From the NCBI RefSeq assembly GCF_004801905.1, contig NZ_SSSN01000014.1, positions 62,001-126,000 on the forward strand: 64,000 bases of DNA. The letters are read 5' to 3'. The DNA is from Orlajensenia flava. GTDB taxonomy: Bacteria > Actinomycetota > Actinomycetes > Actinomycetales > Microbacteriaceae. Position 1 is the stretch's first letter. The number at the start of each line of letters is the position of its first letter. A program made the position numbers and the translations under genes. Under the pieces are notes generated by a model that was not told the origin of the DNA, did not search any database, and saw nothing but the letters and a program-made list of their open reading frames with translations. Positions 25,316 through 33,589 of this stretch are shown here, piece after piece.

Positions 25316-26018
25316 CGGGCTGCCCGACGGCATAACCGACGCCGCGGACGGTGCGGATGATCGCGCCGTCGGGCCCGAGCTTGGTGCGGAGTTGGGCGAC
25401 GTGCACGTCGACGGTGCGGCTGCTGGAGTAGTCGGCGATTCCCCACACCAGCGAGAGCAACTGCTCTCGGGCGAACACCTGCTCCGGCCGGGCCATCAGC
25501 TGCGCCAGCAGGTCGAACTCGGTGGCGGTGAGGCTCACGCGCCGCTCTCCGACGCTCGCCGAGCGGCGACCCGGATCGAGGGTGACCGGTCCGACCCGGC
25601 GGACGCCGGCATCCGCGGTTCCCGCCGTGCGACGGATGATGGCACCCAGCCGGGCGACGACCTCGCGCGGCGAGAACGGCTTGGTGATGTAGTCGTCGGC
25701 GCCCAGCTCGATGCCCAGGATGCGGTCGACCTCGTCGTCGCGGGCGGTCACGAAGATCACCGGAGTCCAGTCACCCTCGGCTCGCAGGGTGCGGCACACC
25801 TCGACGCCGTTCATGCCCGGCAGGCCGACGTCGAGCACCACGGCGGCGGGACGCAGCCGTCGCACGGCATCGAGCGCGCGCCGACCGTCGGTCTCGACGT
25901 GAACGCCGTAGCCGGCGCCGGTGAGGTAGAGCCGTTCGAGTTCGACGATGGAGCCCTCGTCTTCGACGATGAGCACGAGCCCGCGATCCTCCGGCACGGC
26001 TCCATTCAAGCCGCCCAT
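25308..26018 (-). CDS. OmpR/PhoB-family response regulator
   Basis: 236 aa. Receiver: LIVEDEG acidic pair, phospho-Asp in VVLDVGLPGMNG, Thr in IFVTARDD, Lys in ITKPFSPREV. DNA-binding winged helix: LTATEFDLLAQLMARPEQVFARE and RTVDVHVAQLRTKLG. The ATG at 26018 is the closest start before the receiver fold; a later GTG (VPEDRG) is possible. It overlaps the kinase start and is divergent from the small gene at 26131. Confidence 0.9.
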   Translation of the reverse strand: MGGLNGAVPEDRGLVLIVEDEGSIVELERLYLTGAGYGVHVETDGRRALDAVRRLRPAAVVLDVGLPGMNGVEVCRTLRAEGDWTPVIFVTARDDEVDRILGIELGADDYITKPFSPREVVARLGAIIRRTAGTADAGVRRVGPVTLDPGRRSASVGERRVSLTATEFDLLAQLMARPEQVFAREQLLSLVWGIADYSSSRTVDVHVAQLRTKLGPDGAIIRTVRGVGYAVGQPDG

Positions 26019-26117
26019 CGGCGGGGATGCACAACCGAGACGGCGTTCCTTACACATCTCGAACATGCGCGCGAGCACACGGAGGAGATGCCGGCGGACG
26101 CCGTGCTCCTCGACGAC

Positions 26118-26123
26118 TAGCAT
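26118..26123 (+). promoter_or_regulatory. Leaderless -10 box
   Basis: TAGCAT, 7 nt before the ATG at 26131; no ribosome binding site is visible. Confidence 0.5.
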
Positions 26124-26130
26124 CGTCCGT

Positions 26131-26478
26131 ATGGGAACCCTCTTCTACGGCAGCGAGCCGATCCCCATGGAGGATCGCACGCTGGCGCATCTCAAGGTCG
26201 CGGTGGTCACCAAGCTTCGGCGTGGCGAGAACTTCACCCTGTCCTGGACGCACGGGGAAGAGGACGTGCGCGGACGCACGACCATCTGGATGCACGAGTC
26301 CATCCCGCTGCGGTTCGAGTTCACCGAGCCCGAGCCGCCCGACCTGCACCGGGAGTGGATCGAGTCCATCCTGCGATCGGCCAACACAACGGGCGGCATC
26401 ATGCTCACCCCCGAGAACATGGAGAGCGGGAGCACCGCTGCCGCCATCGAAGGCGATGGTGGTCTCGCGATCGCCTGA
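26131..26478 (+). CDS. Small DUF7882-like protein
   Basis: 115 aa. MGTLFYGSEPIPMEDRTLAHL and WTHGEEDVRGRTTIWMHESI are recognisable as a small cytoplasmic protein common in Microbacteriaceae that modern annotation places in DUF7882; I recall the pattern but cannot verify it. It is acidic, with no signal or membrane segment, and has leaderless expression from TAGCAT. Function unknown. Confidence 0.7.
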   Translation: MGTLFYGSEPIPMEDRTLAHLKVAVVTKLRRGENFTLSWTHGEEDVRGRTTIWMHESIPLRFEFTEPEPPDLHREWIESILRSANTTGGIMLTPENMESGSTAAAIEGDGGLAIA

Positions 26479-26611
26479 GCCGCTGCCGCACCTGTTGCTC
26501 ATCAGGCGTACACCTCGTCGTAACCGGCACCCCGCCGCTCCTTAACCACCGGCGTCGAAGCTGGACACGGCTCGCCGCCCGGCGGGCCGTCGACGTGAGG
26601 GCGGGGCGGGC

Positions 26612-27163
26612 GTGAGCGTCGAAGAGCGGGCCACGCGGCACCCGGCGCACGCACGCGTGGTGTTCGGCGGCTTCACCGACGGCGACGACCCGATGCTGTT
26701 GGCATGGGCGCGGTTCCGCGATCGCGTCATCGGAGCCGCCGGACTGCACGAGCCCGCCCTGGGGGTGAGGGTGGTTCGCAGCGGCGAGCATGAGCACGCG
26801 GAGCCGCGGGGGGTGTGGCGACTGCTCGCGTCGAACAATCGTGAGCTGGGGCGCAGCGCGCATCCGTTCGACTCGTTCGACTCGGCACGGCTGCAGGTGA
26901 TCCGCCTGCGGGTGGATGCCGGCATGCTCGAGACGGTGGCCGTGCACGGGCCGGTAGCGGGGACCCACGGGTGGGTGGTCCTCTCGGCCGGTGCTCCCGT
27001 CATGACCTGCGGTCGGTGGTTCGGTTCGGACGCGACGGCGACGGATGCGGCCAGAGTCGCCGTGGAGACCCTGTGCTGCGCCGAGGTGAGCGATGACGCG
27101 CACCTCATGACCGCGCGAGGCCAGCGTTCGCGCCGATCTGCAGAGGATTCGGGCCGATGGTGA
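26612..27163 (+). CDS. Hypothetical protein
   Basis: 183 aa from GTG. WRLLASNNRELGRSA and the later GAPVMTCGRWF give a weakly repeated alpha/beta pattern. RLLASNNR resembles the N-term strand of DUF1508/YegP-like domains. No signal peptide, membrane span or catalytic motif is visible. No convincing ribosome binding site precedes the GTG, so the start is uncertain. It precedes the cold-shock gene by 156 bp and is probably a separate unit. Confidence 0.5.
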   Translation: MSVEERATRHPAHARVVFGGFTDGDDPMLLAWARFRDRVIGAAGLHEPALGVRVVRSGEHEHAEPRGVWRLLASNNRELGRSAHPFDSFDSARLQVIRLRVDAGMLETVAVHGPVAGTHGWVVLSAGAPVMTCGRWFGSDATATDAARVAVETLCCAEVSDDAHLMTARGQRSRRSAEDSGRW

Positions 27164-27319
27164 GGCCCGCTCATTCGTTTATGACTTTGAAACCCAACTG
27201 TTATCAGCGATGAGATAGCTTTATGCCAGTTGTTGTGCTGTGTACCCGCTGAACGTGGAGAGCATCATGCGGCAAGACCACGAGAAGCGGGGTCGAGTAC
27301 AAAGAAATGAGTAGTGACG
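27164..27319 (+). promoter_or_regulatory. AT-richer promoter and long leader of the cold-shock gene
   Basis: 156 bp, noticeably richer in A/T than its surroundings. TTGAAA lies at 27187-27192 and TAGCTT at 27216-27221, but their 23-nt spacing is too long for a normal promoter, so the exact start is not resolved. A leader of roughly 90-100 nt fits cold-shock mRNAs, whose 5' region folds differently with temperature. Confidence 0.4.
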
Positions 27320-27523
27320 ATGGCCACTGGCACCGTCAAATGGTTCAACGCGGAAAAGGGCTTCGGCTTCATCACGCCCGATGACGGCAGCGCCGACGTA
27401 TTCGCCCACTATTCGGCGATCGCGTCGAGCGGATACCGTTCGCTCGATGAGAACCAGCGAGTCGAGTTCGAGACCACGCGTGGCCCCAAGGGCCTGCAGG
27501 CGGAGAACATCCGTCCGGTCTGA
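27320..27523 (+). CDS. Cold-shock protein (CspA family)
   Basis: 67 aa, a single OB-fold cold-shock domain. [15 protein letters not shown] carries RNP1 (KGFGFI) and DVFAHYSAI is RNP2; the aromatic RNA-stacking residues are intact. It acts as an RNA chaperone that melts secondary structure. The start at 27320 (MATGTVKW) is the family standard; two extra codons upstream are possible. A perfect 11-bp terminator follows 13 bp after the stop. Confidence 0.95.
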   Translation: MATGTVKWFNAEKGFGFITPDDGSADVFAHYSAIASSGYRSLDENQRVEFETTRGPKGLQAENIRPV

Positions 27524-27536
27524 TCCGAGCCGAGCT

Positions 27537-27562
27537 GAAGCCCCCGATCGCTCGGGGGCTTC
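27537..27562 (+). terminator. Terminator of the cold-shock gene
   Basis: GAAGCCCCCGA (27537-27547) pairs perfectly with 27552-27562 around TCGC. Convergent with the flavodoxin-like gene ending at 27581. Confidence 0.85.
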
Positions 27563-27580
27563 AGTGTTCCACCGGTCGGC

Positions 27581-28204
27581 TCAGCTGCTCGGCAGCGGCG
27601 GGTATGGATGCTCCGCCAGCAGCCGCGCGAGGTGGGCCGCGTTGGCGGCCAGGGCGGCCGTGGCCGCAGCGACCTTCTCGGGCGTCTCGTCCAGGTCGTT
27701 GTAGTCGACGGACTGCATGGCCTCGCCGTTCCAGTAGGTGCTGCCCTGCGACGGCACGGTGAAGCCCACGTCGATGAGGCCCTGCGCGACGTCGGCGACG
27801 ATCGCGTGGGCGCCGTCCTCGTTGCCGACCACCGCGATCACGGCTACCTTGCCCGCGAGGATCGCGCGACCGTCGTCATCCGTCTCCGCGATCTCGGCAT
27901 CGAGCCGCTCGAGAACCCGCTGGGCGACGCTGGAGGGATGGCCCATCCAGGTCGGCGTCGCGAAGACGAGGATGTCGGAGGCGAGAATCCGGGTGCGGAT
28001 GGCCGGCCACGCATCGCCGTCGCCCATGTCGCTCTCGACGCCCGGCTTCACGTCGTGGTCGACCAGCCGCACGCTGCTGCCAGAGACGCCATAGGGCGCG
28101 AGCGCGTCGAGCACCTGCTGGGCGAGCAGCTCGGTGCTCGACGCCGCGGGCGACGGCTTGAGCGTGCAGTTGAGCACGAGGGCCTGAAGCGGGGTGTCGG
28201 GCAT
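27581..28204 (-). CDS. Flavodoxin-like NAD(P)H:FMN reductase family protein
   Basis: 207 aa. LVLNCTLKPSPAASSTELLA is the phosphate-binding loop of NADPH-dependent FMN reductases (CTLKPSPxxS variant); FATPTWMGHPSSVAQRVLERLD is the P-T-W isoalloxazine loop; and VIAVVGNEDGAHAIVADVAQGL is the second flavin loop. It is predicted to bind FMN and reduce small acceptors. AGGAGATC sets the start. It stands alone, apart from the upstream glutamine amidotransferase terminated by the hairpin at 28226. Confidence 0.88.
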   Translation of the reverse strand: MPDTPLQALVLNCTLKPSPAASSTELLAQQVLDALAPYGVSGSSVRLVDHDVKPGVESDMGDGDAWPAIRTRILASDILVFATPTWMGHPSSVAQRVLERLDAEIAETDDDGRAILAGKVAVIAVVGNEDGAHAIVADVAQGLIDVGFTVPSQGSTYWNGEAMQSVDYNDLDETPEKVAAATAALAANAAHLARLLAEHPYPPLPSS

Positions 28205-28225
28205 GGGGATCTCCTGTCATGAAGT

Positions 28226-28252
28226 GCCCCCGAAGCGATGCGCTCCGGGGGC
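28226..28252 (-). terminator. Terminator hairpin between the amidotransferase and flavodoxin-like genes
   Basis: GCCCCCGAAGCG at 28226-28237 pairs with 28241-28252, one mismatch, 3-nt loop. It lies 146 bp downstream of the amidotransferase stop on the minus strand. Confidence 0.6.
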
Positions 28253-28397
28253 GCCGGCGCCGGCGCAAAGGAAACGCCGACGAGCCTGACACCAACGCTA
28301 GGAAGACCCGCGGCGCCGCGAAAGGGGGTTGACCTGTCGCGGAGGCGAGCGCTGGATGAGCCGACGGCCCTCCGCCCACGGGTTCGGGAAGCGCGTC

Positions 28398-29117
28398 TCA
28401 GGCGAAGCGCTCGACGAACGCCCGCAGCAGTCGGCGGGGAGCGTCGACGTCGCCGGCGGCGATGCGATCCTCGACGGCGGTGAGCTCGTCCACCGCGAAG
28501 TAGCCGTGGTTCTGGTATACCCTCGCCCGCTCGATCAGCTGCTGCGGGGTCGGTTCCGGGTGGAACTGGGTCGCCCAGGTGTGCGTGCCGACGCGGAACA
28601 TCTGCACGGGGCACGACGGTGACGATGCCAGCAGGACGGCGCCTTCGGGCAGGCGCGAGACCGACTCCTTGTGCCCGACGAACGCCTCGAAGGTGCCCGG
28701 CAGGTCGGCGGCGAGCGGGTCGTCCGCCGCAGCGGCCGTGAGCGTCAGCTGAACCGGTCCCACCGGCTCGCCGTGCTCGTGGTCGACCGCACCGCCCAGG
28801 TAGGAGGCCAGCACGCCGATGCCGTAACAGGTGAAGAGGACCGGAAGGTCTCCGTCGACGGATGCCGCCGCCACGCGCCCGAGATCGTCCTCGATGCGGA
28901 GCTGCAGCTCGCTCTTCTCCACCTCCGTCACGTTGAACGGGCTCCCGCCGATCACGACAGCGTCGACTCCCCGCAGCGCATCGCCGAGCGGTGAGCTCTC
29001 GAGGCGGTGCTGCACCAGGCTCGCCCGGTCGAGGCCGCTGGCGTCCAGCACGGCGGCGTACTCGTCGGCAGCGGCGTCGTCTTCGGGACGGATGGTGAGA
29101 AGGAGTACGCGGGACAT
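28398..29117 (-). CDS. Class I glutamine amidotransferase-like protein
   Basis: 239 aa. The catalytic triad of the GATase1 family is intact: Cys97 in LFTCYGIGVLASYLGG, His186 and Glu188 in WATQFHPEP. It hydrolyses glutamine or a gamma-glutamyl compound. It stands alone without a synthetase partner, like the standalone GMP-synthase-like amidotransferases that act in gamma-glutamyl or polyamine catabolism. AGGAGAG precedes the ATG. It starts 5 bp after the stop of the LysR-like gene, so they are probably co-transcribed. Confidence 0.88.
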   Translation of the reverse strand: MSRVLLLTIRPEDDAAADEYAAVLDASGLDRASLVQHRLESSPLGDALRGVDAVVIGGSPFNVTEVEKSELQLRIEDDLGRVAAASVDGDLPVLFTCYGIGVLASYLGGAVDHEHGEPVGPVQLTLTAAAADDPLAADLPGTFEAFVGHKESVSRLPEGAVLLASSPSCPVQMFRVGTHTWATQFHPEPTPQQLIERARVYQNHGYFAVDELTAVEDRIAAGDVDAPRRLLRAFVERFA

Positions 29118-29122
29118 CTCTC

Positions 29123-29833
29123 CTATCCTCTCCGACGACGACCACGGGATGGCGGGGTGTTACGCGCCGAGGCGCCTTTTCCGCGACCGGATCGGGCGGC
29201 GGGGCGGCCCGAGGTTCCGCCTTTCGTTCCACCCTTCGTGCCCGTGCCCTGCTTCGAACCGCGGCCGGTTCCACCAGCGGGTGCCTCCGCGTCGGCCGAC
29301 GCCCCGCGCGAGCTGTTCGCCGTGCGACCGCGAACGATGCCGATGAACTCCTCGACCTCGGGAGTCGTCGCATCCGCGGGCCAGACCAGGGCGATGCGGG
29401 TCTCGGGCGCATCCGTCACGGGCCGGGAGATGGTGTCCTTGCGGGCGTGCAGCCGCGCGATCGAGTGCGGCACGATCACGATGCCGAGACCGGCTGCGAC
29501 GAGTTCCATGACCTGGGCGTCGGTGAGCTCGTCTGTCGCGACGCGTGGTTCGTCGGCGATGTCGGCGATGGTCAGCTCATCCGCCGCGCCGATCGCGTGA
29601 TCCTTGGGGGCGACGGCCACGGCTACCTCGCTGTAGAGAGGGATGATGGAGAGTCCGGCCTCCTGCACGGGCAGTCGGATGATGGCGATGTCGGCGGCGC
29701 CGGAGCGGAGCGCGTCCAGTTGCTCGTGCTGTGTCACGCGGGTCAGTTCGAGCGGCAGGTCGGACTGTCGCTCCGCCCAGATGCGCGCCCACTTGGCGGG
29801 TGTCGCGCCATCCACGAAGGCGAGTCTCAGCAC
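29123..29833 (-). CDS. LysR-type substrate-binding domain protein without HTH
   Basis: 236 aa from GTG, preceded by GGAGGAGGGG. LRLAFVDGATPAKWARIW and ADIAIIRLPVQEAGLSIIPL match the periplasmic-binding-protein-like effector domain of LysR regulators, but the usual N-terminal ~60-residue helix-turn-helix is absent and no in-frame extension supplies one. From about residue 170 a Gly/Lys/Arg/Ser-rich tail ends in RRRRG. It could act as an effector-sensing protein that contacts nucleic acid through the tail. It is divergent from the DUF5997 gene. Confidence 0.75.
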   Translation of the reverse strand: MLRLAFVDGATPAKWARIWAERQSDLPLELTRVTQHEQLDALRSGAADIAIIRLPVQEAGLSIIPLYSEVAVAVAPKDHAIGAADELTIADIADEPRVATDELTDAQVMELVAAGLGIVIVPHSIARLHARKDTISRPVTDAPETRIALVWPADATTPEVEEFIGIVRGRTANSSRGASADAEAPAGGTGRGSKQGTGTKGGTKGGTSGRPAARSGRGKGASARNTPPSRGRRRRG

Positions 29834-29880
29834 GACCCCTCCTCCGTTCCGCGCCCGGCTGCGGCACGAGACACAGGCTA

Positions 29881-29886
29881 TACGCT
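29881..29886 (+). promoter_or_regulatory. Leaderless -10 box
   Basis: TACGCT, 6 nt before the ATG at 29893; overlapping TATACG is also present. Confidence 0.5.
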
Positions 29887-29892
29887 GGCCTC

Positions 29893-30330
29893 ATGAGCAC
29901 CGAGCCCGAATCCCGCCCAGAGCGACCCCGTCGCCAGAAGCAGTCTCAGACCATGAAGCCCGAGACGGCGGCGAAGAAGCTCGGCATCCTGCTCGACGCT
30001 GCGCCCGACGAACTGCGCTCGGGCACGGTCACCCGCGACCAGCTGGACGCATGGAACGCCGAACCGCCGGAGTGGCTCGAGGAGCTTCGCGCCAACGGCC
30101 CGCATCCGCGTCAGGTCGTCGCGGGCAAGCTCGGGGTGTCGACCTCCGGGCTCGCGCGCGCGGGCGTCACCGAGCCGCTCACGACGGCCGAGATCAAGGG
30201 TCTCCTCGTGGCGCCGCCGGAATGGCTGGTCGCCGAGCGGGCGGTGCAGGCCGAGGTGCGCGCCGAGCAGGTGCGCGTCAAGCAGCGCGACGCGGAGCGT
30301 GCCGCGAGGCGAGCAGCCGAGAGTCGGTGA
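29893..30330 (+). CDS. DUF5997 family protein
   Basis: 145 aa. MKPETAAKKLGILLDAAP and WNAEPPEWLEELRANGPHPR are typical of this small actinobacterial family of unknown function; members often lie divergent to a LysR substrate-binding-domain gene, as here. The second half is helical and ends in an Arg/Ala-rich basic tail, suggesting nucleic-acid contact. It is expressed from the leaderless TACGCT promoter. Confidence 0.75.
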   Translation: MSTEPESRPERPRRQKQSQTMKPETAAKKLGILLDAAPDELRSGTVTRDQLDAWNAEPPEWLEELRANGPHPRQVVAGKLGVSTSGLARAGVTEPLTTAEIKGLLVAPPEWLVAERAVQAEVRAEQVRVKQRDAERAARRAAESR

Positions 30331-30343
30331 GAGCCCGCATCCG

Positions 30344-30979
30344 TCAGGCGTAGCGATCGCGCAGGAACCGGACCGTGTCATCGAGCTCCGCCTGCGAGAG
30401 GGCGTGGCCGAGCCCCTCGTAGATGCGCTCGGTCAGGGTCGAGTGTCCGGGCAGCCACGACTGGGTGCGATCCACGGATGAACGGGGGATCACCGGGTCG
30501 TCCGTTCCACGTCCCCAGAAGACCGGCGGTCGCATCCTCGCCAGTTCATCGTCGTTCGGGCCGTCGGTCGCGGCGACGAACCCGGCCAGGACGGCCGCGA
30601 AGTCGAAGGTATCGGGGCGAGCGCGCAGTAGTTCGAGCGCGATGGATCCGCCCTGCGAGAAGCCGAGCAGGCCGACGGATGCCGGTCGCGGGTCGAGGGC
30701 GTCGAGCCACGCGAGCACGGCGTCCGTCGACTCGCGCACATCGTCGGGGCGCGCCGTGAAGCCGTCGTCCGAGTCGATCAGCTCGTACCAGGCCGCGCCG
30801 GCCCCTGAGGTGAGCGGTGCACGCACCGAGGCGATCACCGGGGCCAGCGGCAGGTAGGGAGCGAGCGAGAACAGGTCGCCCTCGTGGGAGCCGTAGCCGT
30901 GCAGCAGGACGAGCAGGGGGCGGTCGGCGCGGTCAGCGGTGCCGGCCGACCAGAGTACGGCCGCGTCGTCGATCTGCAT
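30344..30979 (-). CDS. Alpha/beta hydrolase (phospholipase/carboxylesterase type)
   Basis: 211 aa. LVLLHGYGSHEGDLFSLAPYL is the oxyanion loop; GLLGFSQGGSIALELLRA carries the nucleophile Ser in GFSQG; Asp in GTDDPVIP and His in YEGLGHALS complete the triad. Length and motifs fit the acyl-protein thioesterase/carboxylesterase group of serine esterases. The start at 30979 follows GGATAGGGAG. It is convergent with the DUF5997 gene, with 13 bp between stops. Confidence 0.88.
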   Translation of the reverse strand: MQIDDAAVLWSAGTADRADRPLLVLLHGYGSHEGDLFSLAPYLPLAPVIASVRAPLTSGAGAAWYELIDSDDGFTARPDDVRESTDAVLAWLDALDPRPASVGLLGFSQGGSIALELLRARPDTFDFAAVLAGFVAATDGPNDDELARMRPPVFWGRGTDDPVIPRSSVDRTQSWLPGHSTLTERIYEGLGHALSQAELDDTVRFLRDRYA

Positions 30980-31088
30980 CTCCCTATCCTCACACCCGTT
31001 GTCAGCCGCGCGCGTGCTTCCGCTCAGGAGAGGGTGGCTGCCTCGCCTCTCCGCATCCGATGCTCGAGGCAGGCGCAGCCCGGGATGC

Positions 31089-31094
31089 CAGAAT
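31089..31094 (+). promoter_or_regulatory. Leaderless -10-like box
   Basis: CAGAAT, 7 nt before the ATG at 31102; weaker match than the TANNNT boxes. Confidence 0.35.
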
Positions 31095-31101
31095 GGGGCG
31101 C

Positions 31102-31683
31102 ATGAGCGTTCGCACCCCCGACCCCGATCCGGATTGGTCATCGGAGCAGCCGCCCCAGCGCTCGGTCAATCCCGGCTGGCTGAGCGACATCGAGCTCGCC
31201 GAGGCCCGCGGCCGATTGCCCCTGCTGTACGTGGAGGCCATCCCGGTCCGCGTGGACGGCCTCGGCCAGGTGACCGAGGTGGGAGCCCTCCTGCGCGCCA
31301 ACGCCGTCGGGGAGATCACCCGCACCATCGTGAGCGGACGCGTCATGTACGGCGAGACGCTGCGCGACGCCCTCTTCCGTCACCTCGAGAAGGACCTCGG
31401 ACCGATGGCGTTCCCGCAGCTCCCCGCGAGCCCGGTCCCTTTCACCGTCGCCGAGTACTTCCCGCTTCCCGGAGTGTCGGCGTTCACCGATGATCGGCAG
31501 CACGCCGTGTCGCTCGCCTACGTCGTGCCCGTCACGGGCACCTGCGAACCGCGTCAGGACGCTCTCGAGATCACCTGGATGACGCCCGCCGAGGCCTCAT
31601 CCGATGCGATCGTGTCGGAGATGGAGGGCGGCCGCGGCACGCTCGTACGCCAGGCGCTCGCCTCCGTGGGCGCCCTGCGATAA
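31102..31683 (+). CDS. NUDIX-related DUF4916 family protein
   Basis: 193 aa. NPGWLSDIELAEARGRLPL and VEAIPVRVDGLGQVTEVGALLR match the DUF4916/NUDIX-fold proteins of actinobacteria. The strict NUDIX box GX5EX7REUXEEXGU is not present; the corresponding helix reads GETLRDALFRHLEKDLG, so hydrolase activity is doubtful. No signal or membrane segment. It is convergent with the small gene at 31700, where the 71-bp hairpin 2 begins 15 bp after its stop. Confidence 0.75.
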   Translation: MSVRTPDPDPDWSSEQPPQRSVNPGWLSDIELAEARGRLPLLYVEAIPVRVDGLGQVTEVGALLRANAVGEITRTIVSGRVMYGETLRDALFRHLEKDLGPMAFPQLPASPVPFTVAEYFPLPGVSAFTDDRQHAVSLAYVVPVTGTCEPRQDALEITWMTPAEASSDAIVSEMEGGRGTLVRQALASVGALR

Positions 31684-31697
31684 GCCAGCCGCACTGC

Positions 31698-31768
31698 ATT
31701 CAGGCAATAGTGCGCCCGTCAGGACGTTCTGGGGGATCGCCGCCTGACGGGCGTGCGTTCGCCTGAAT
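31698..31768. repeat. Long intergenic hairpin 2
   Basis: Arms 31698-31723 and 31743-31768, 26 nt each: outer 8 bp (ATTCAGGC) and inner 10 bp (GCCCGTCAGG) are perfect, with a mismatched middle. The loop is 19 nt. It supplies the C-terminal ~20 codons of the minus-strand gene 31700-31969. Confidence 0.75.
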
Positions 31769-31969
31769 CAGAGGTGCTGCCGGCGCCCCGTCGCCCATCC
31801 ATTCCGCCCCCGGTCGCGGCTCGCCCGACGGGGTGGGAGGCCGGAGGGCGACGGGCTCGAGGTTCTCGGTGAGCCCGGCGGCGTACGGCGCGGTGGCGTC
31901 GCCGGCCCGGAGCGCTGCCTCGTCCGGTTCCGGCCGGCTGGGAGTCTGGTCGTCGTTCACGGTACTCAT
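31700..31969 (-). CDS. Small Pro/Ala-rich hypothetical protein
   Basis: 89 aa. GAGGAG precedes the ATG, which supports translation. The protein is acidic in its first half (NDDQTPSRPEPDEAAL) and Pro/Gly-rich afterward, so it is probably disordered. Its 3' end runs through hairpin 2, suggesting the original stop was displaced by insertion of that element. No known domain. Confidence 0.5.
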   Translation of the reverse strand: MSTVNDDQTPSRPEPDEAALRAGDATAPYAAGLTENLEPVALRPPTPSGEPRPGAEWMGDGAPAAPLIQANARPSGGDPPERPDGRTIA

Positions 31970-32092
31970 GGGCGGCTCCTCAGGGATGGTGCTTCGACAC
32001 GGGGTGCAGCGTCGGGACCGCCGTGAACAATCTGCCGTGACGCAGCCCGTGCGTCCAGTTCCACCGCGGAATCGCTCCCGGAATGGGGGTTA

Positions 32093-33040
32093 TCAGGCGC
32101 CGAGGACCGTCTCGAGGAAGAGGCCCGCCATCCGTTCCGCATCGACCTCGAGAGCCACCTCGACGTCGTGCCACGTGCCGACCGATCCGTGGAACGAGTC
32201 CTCGCCCGGGAGTTCACGGCGATCGACGATGGTCTGTCCGCGAGAGTAGCCGCCGAGTTCGACGCGCACGGGATGGATCTCGGTGCGCAGCAGCTCGGGC
32301 GCGACCAGCGAGCAGACGGCGCCGGCATCGCCGATCCAGCCGGTGTAGTGGTGATCGGGAGCTCGCGACACCCGATGCCCGAGCAGGTGGCCGACGACGC
32401 GCGCTCGGGCATCCGTCTCGCCGGCGAGACGTTCTGCCGTGTCGAGGGGGATGCTCACTCGGTTGAACACGTCGAGGCCGTACATGTAGCACGGCACGCC
32501 GGAATCGAGCACGATCGCCGCTGCCTCGGGGTCGTGCCAGACGTTGAACTCGGCGACCGCCGTGGCGTTGCCCTCGCCCGCCGATCCGCCCATGAACACG
32601 ATGCGCTCGATGCGCGGGGCGAGGTCCGGGTGTGCCCGCAGGAGCAGGGCGAGATTGGTCTGCGGAGCGAGCGCGACGAGGGTGACGGGCTCGTCACTGG
32701 CGAGGAGGAGGCTGCGCATGAGGGCGATGGCGCCATCCGGATGCGGCTCGCGCGCGCTCGGTGCCAGCTCGATTCCGCCCAGCCCGTCCTCGCCGTGCAC
32801 GTGGGCAGCCGACCTCGGCGCCTCGATCAACGGGCGCCGGGCGCCCCCGGCTACGGGGATGTCGGAGGCGCCTGCGACGTCGAGGATGCGCAGTGTGTTG
32901 GCGACGACCTGGTCGAGAGCGGCGTTACCGGCGACGCAACTGATGCCGAGCACATCGATATCCGGATGAGCCACGGCGAACAGGATGGCCAGCGCGTCGT
33001 CGACCCCGGTGTCGACGTCGAGGATGACGGGAGTCGGCAT
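32093..33040 (-). CDS. Inosine/uridine-preferring nucleoside hydrolase
   Basis: 315 aa. The N-terminal calcium site DVDTGVDDALAIL (Asp8, Asp10, Asp14, Asp15) is the family fingerprint. VFMGGSAGEGNATAVAEFNVWHDPEAA contains the substrate Asn/Glu/Asn cluster and HDPEAA, and YTGWIGDAGAV carries the C-terminal Asp ligand. It cleaves ribonucleosides to base and ribose for salvage. It begins 2 nt after the acetyltransferase stop, so the two form an operon. Confidence 0.9.
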   Translation of the reverse strand: MPTPVILDVDTGVDDALAILFAVAHPDIDVLGISCVAGNAALDQVVANTLRILDVAGASDIPVAGGARRPLIEAPRSAAHVHGEDGLGGIELAPSAREPHPDGAIALMRSLLLASDEPVTLVALAPQTNLALLLRAHPDLAPRIERIVFMGGSAGEGNATAVAEFNVWHDPEAAAIVLDSGVPCYMYGLDVFNRVSIPLDTAERLAGETDARARVVGHLLGHRVSRAPDHHYTGWIGDAGAVCSLVAPELLRTEIHPVRVELGGYSRGQTIVDRRELPGEDSFHGSVGTWHDVEVALEVDAERMAGLFLETVLGA

Positions 33041-33042
33041 GC

Positions 33043-33534
33043 TCAGCGGACGAGGCGGATCTCGTGGATGGTCTCGCCGAGGAAGGGCTCGTCATGGGAG
33101 ACGCCGTCGGGCGTGAACCCGTTGCGGGTGTAGAAGCCGATGGCGTGCTCGTTGACGTCGGGCACCCACAGGTAGGCGGAATCCGCGCCGATCGCCGCGT
33201 CGAACAGAAGCTGCCCGATGCCCTGCCCGTGGAACTCGTCGAGCAGGTGCATGAAGTACAGCTCGCGGTCGCGCGGCGGTTCGGCGTCACGGGAGGGACC
33301 GGACCCGGCGAAGCCCACGATCTGGTGGTCGATGAGGGCGGCGAACAGCAGGTGATCCTCTCCCTGGCCCATCCAGTGGGTCCAGAGCTCGGCGAGGCGC
33401 AGGGGCGACAGTTTCGCGAGCGTCGCCTCGTCGACGATGCTGTCGTAATCCTCGTGCCAGCACTGCGCGTGAACGCGGCCCAGCATCTCGGCGTCGACGT
33501 CGCGGACGGGGCGAACAACTACCTCGGTGCTCAT
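33043..33534 (-). CDS. GNAT family N-acetyltransferase
   Basis: 163 aa. RVHAQCWHEDYDSIV is the N-terminal RimI/PAT-like helix; LLDEFHGQGIGQLLFDAAI carries the acetyl-CoA loop Q/RxxGxG/A; and ATRNGF-type FYTRNGFTPDG closes the fold. Substrate unknown. It is expressed leaderless from TAGTCT. It shares an operon with the nucleoside hydrolase. Confidence 0.85.
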   Translation of the reverse strand: MSTEVVVRPVRDVDAEMLGRVHAQCWHEDYDSIVDEATLAKLSPLRLAELWTHWMGQGEDHLLFAALIDHQIVGFAGSGPSRDAEPPRDRELYFMHLLDEFHGQGIGQLLFDAAIGADSAYLWVPDVNEHAIGFYTRNGFTPDGVSHDEPFLGETIHEIRLVR

Positions 33535-33541
33535 GACTCCG

Positions 33542-33547
33542 AGACTA
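33542..33547 (-). promoter_or_regulatory. Leaderless -10 box of the acetyltransferase gene
   Basis: TAGTCT on the minus strand, 7 nt before the ATG at 33534. Confidence 0.5.
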
Positions 33548-33589
33548 GGACGCCCCGCCCGCTACACGAAATCGAGGGACTGCGCGCGC

